DNA of 5,689 nt from Gemmatimonadota bacterium (GTDB lineage: Bacteria > Gemmatimonadota > Gemmatimonadetes > Palauibacterales > Palauibacteraceae): positions 1 to 5,689 of the forward strand of contig JAUVPT010000122.1 of assembly GCA_030598525.1 (NCBI GenBank). Reading direction: 5' to 3'. Below are positions 4,794 to 5,689 of the stretch, in pieces. A model generated the notes under the pieces. That model was not told where the DNA came from. It was given only the letters and a program-made list of their open reading frames with translations, and ran no database searches. A program made the position numbers and the translations under genes. Each line of letters begins with the position of its first letter. The stretch's first letter is position 1.

Positions 4794-5689
4794 ATGTCAT
4801 CGCTAGTGAAACTGGTAAGTGGATCTGTGTTCAGTCTTCTCATGGCGACTCCAGCGTTCGCCCAGGACACTGCGACACCGATTCCCGTGCATCCGGGAGA
4901 GGTGTACGCCGATTCGCTTGGATCGGAAGACACGCACGCGTACACCCTGGAACTGGAAGCCGACTATTTCGTGCTCGGCAGCGTGGAGCAGATCACCGTG
5001 GACGTCGTCGTGACCGTCACTGACTCAGCGGGAGAGGAGGTAGCGACTTTCGATGGTCCCGGCCGGGGTCCGGAGATGTTCCGGTTCACTACGGAGATCA
5101 AAGGCGTCTACCGCTTCGAGGTGGCCCCGTTTGAGGAAGAAACCGGGCTCTATGAACTCGAGTTCCGCCGGGTCGAGCCGGAAGCCACCACGCCCGAGGG
5201 CAAGGTGGATCAGCTGATGAGCATCTACTCGGGTGAGGACACCCCCGGAGCCGTCGCGGCCATCGTCCGCGATGGCGAGGTAGAGTTCGCCCGGGCGTAC
5301 GGCATGGCCAACCTGACGTACGGCATCCCGATGTCGGTGAACACACGCAACAACATCGGCTCCACGTCCAAACAGTTTACCGCCTTCGCCATCCTGCTCC
5401 TGGCCGAGCGGGGAGAACTCTCGCTGGACGACAACATCCGGGATCACATCGAGGAGCTTCCCGACCTGGGCGAGACCGTCACCATCCGCAACATGCTCAC
5501 GCACACCACCGGCTATCGCGAATTCCTCAACTCGCTCGCGATGAGCGGCCGCCGCCTGGATGAAGGAGACTACATCGACCGCGAAGAGATCATCCAGCTC
5601 GTCCAGCGTCAGCCTGAGTTACAGAATTCCCCGGGCTCCGAGTTCAACTACAACAACACCTCGTTCGCCCTTCTTACGGTCGTCGTGGA
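4794..5689 (+). CDS. Secreted serine hydrolase, class C beta-lactamase family, with PPC-like N-terminal domain (cut by right edge)
   Basis: From ATG 4794 the frame is open for 298 codons to the window end; the C-terminus is missing. Residues 1-23 are a signal peptide (core VFSLLMATPAFA, probable cleavage before Gln24). Residues 28-127 form a beta-rich domain resembling the bacterial pre-peptidase C-terminal (PPC) type, with HAYTLELEADYFVLGSV and GVYRFEVAPF strands. The catalytic domain starts near 135. It has the SxxK motif as STSK (190-193, nucleophile Ser190, Lys193), the family hallmark MLTHTTG (234-240) and YNN (286-288) matching the YxN motif. The third K/H-x-G motif lies beyond the edge. 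The family includes penicillin-binding-like peptidases, esterases and D-aminopeptidases; the substrate cannot be told and resistance should not be assumed. It acts outside the cytoplasm. An in-frame GTG at 4755 with a better ribosome binding site is an alternative start. Confidence 0.9.
   Translation, partial: MSSLVKLVSGSVFSLLMATPAFAQDTATPIPVHPGEVYADSLGSEDTHAYTLELEADYFVLGSVEQITVDVVVTVTDSAGEEVATFDGPGRGPEMFRFTTEIKGVYRFEVAPFEEETGLYELEFRRVEPEATTPEGKVDQLMSIYSGEDTPGAVAAIVRDGEVEFARAYGMANLTYGIPMSVNTRNNIGSTSKQFTAFAILLLAERGELSLDDNIRDHIEELPDLGETVTIRNMLTHTTGYREFLNSLAMSGRRLDEGDYIDREEIIQLVQRQPELQNSPGSEFNYNNTSFALLTVVV

Noticed and set aside
1..5689. CRISPR array, transposase, integrase or insertion-sequence ends
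   Set aside because: No repeat-spacer pattern, transposase/integrase motif or flanking terminal repeats were seen.

Overview
The window is GC-rich, and its protein families suggest a Gemmatimonadota-like soil or aquatic bacterium. The main clues are two membrane proteins that join transmembrane segments to a TolB/FlgO-like extracytoplasmic domain, a BTAD/SARP-type regulator fused to such a module, and a serine hydrolase with an N-terminal PPC-like beta domain. This assignment is inferred from protein style, because no rRNA or marker gene is present.

Layout. (1) Positions 1-503, minus strand: the N-terminal 167 codons of a membrane protein with three predicted transmembrane segments and the start of a TolB-like domain; it runs off the left edge. 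(2) Positions 504-779: a gap holding four CGGGAG hexamers and a strong imperfect stem at 660-731 that encloses two smaller hairpins. (3) Positions 780-1484, minus strand: a 234-residue predicted lipoprotein with an Ig/PKD-like domain and a C-terminal beta-rich domain; a good Shine-Dalgarno fixes its start well inside a longer open frame. (4) Positions 1485-1818: a divergent regulatory region with an AT-rich island (about 30% GC over 1636-1699), candidate promoters on both strands and a tandem 11-bp direct repeat at 1606-1630. (5) Positions 1819-4650, plus strand: a 943-residue regulator starting at TTG, with an OmpR-like winged helix, a BTAD domain, one transmembrane segment, a TolB/FlgO-like domain and TPR repeats. 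(6) Positions 4651-4793: a short gap with no convincing terminator. (7) Positions 4794-5689, plus strand: the N-terminal part of a secreted class C beta-lactamase-family serine hydrolase, cut by the right edge after its SxxK and YxN motifs.

How the genes may work together. The most interesting object is the 943-residue protein. It looks like a one-component, membrane-anchored version of a SARP regulator: DNA binding in the cytoplasm and a TPR-bearing sensor outside, analogous in topology to CadC/ToxR. The 11-bp direct repeat between it and the divergent lipoprotein gene has the spacing known for SARP operators, so the lipoprotein and/or the regulator itself are natural candidate targets. The partial protein at the left edge carries the same kind of extracytoplasmic module on a different membrane anchor. 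The serine hydrolase downstream may be a further target or simply a neighbour. These regulatory links are inference.
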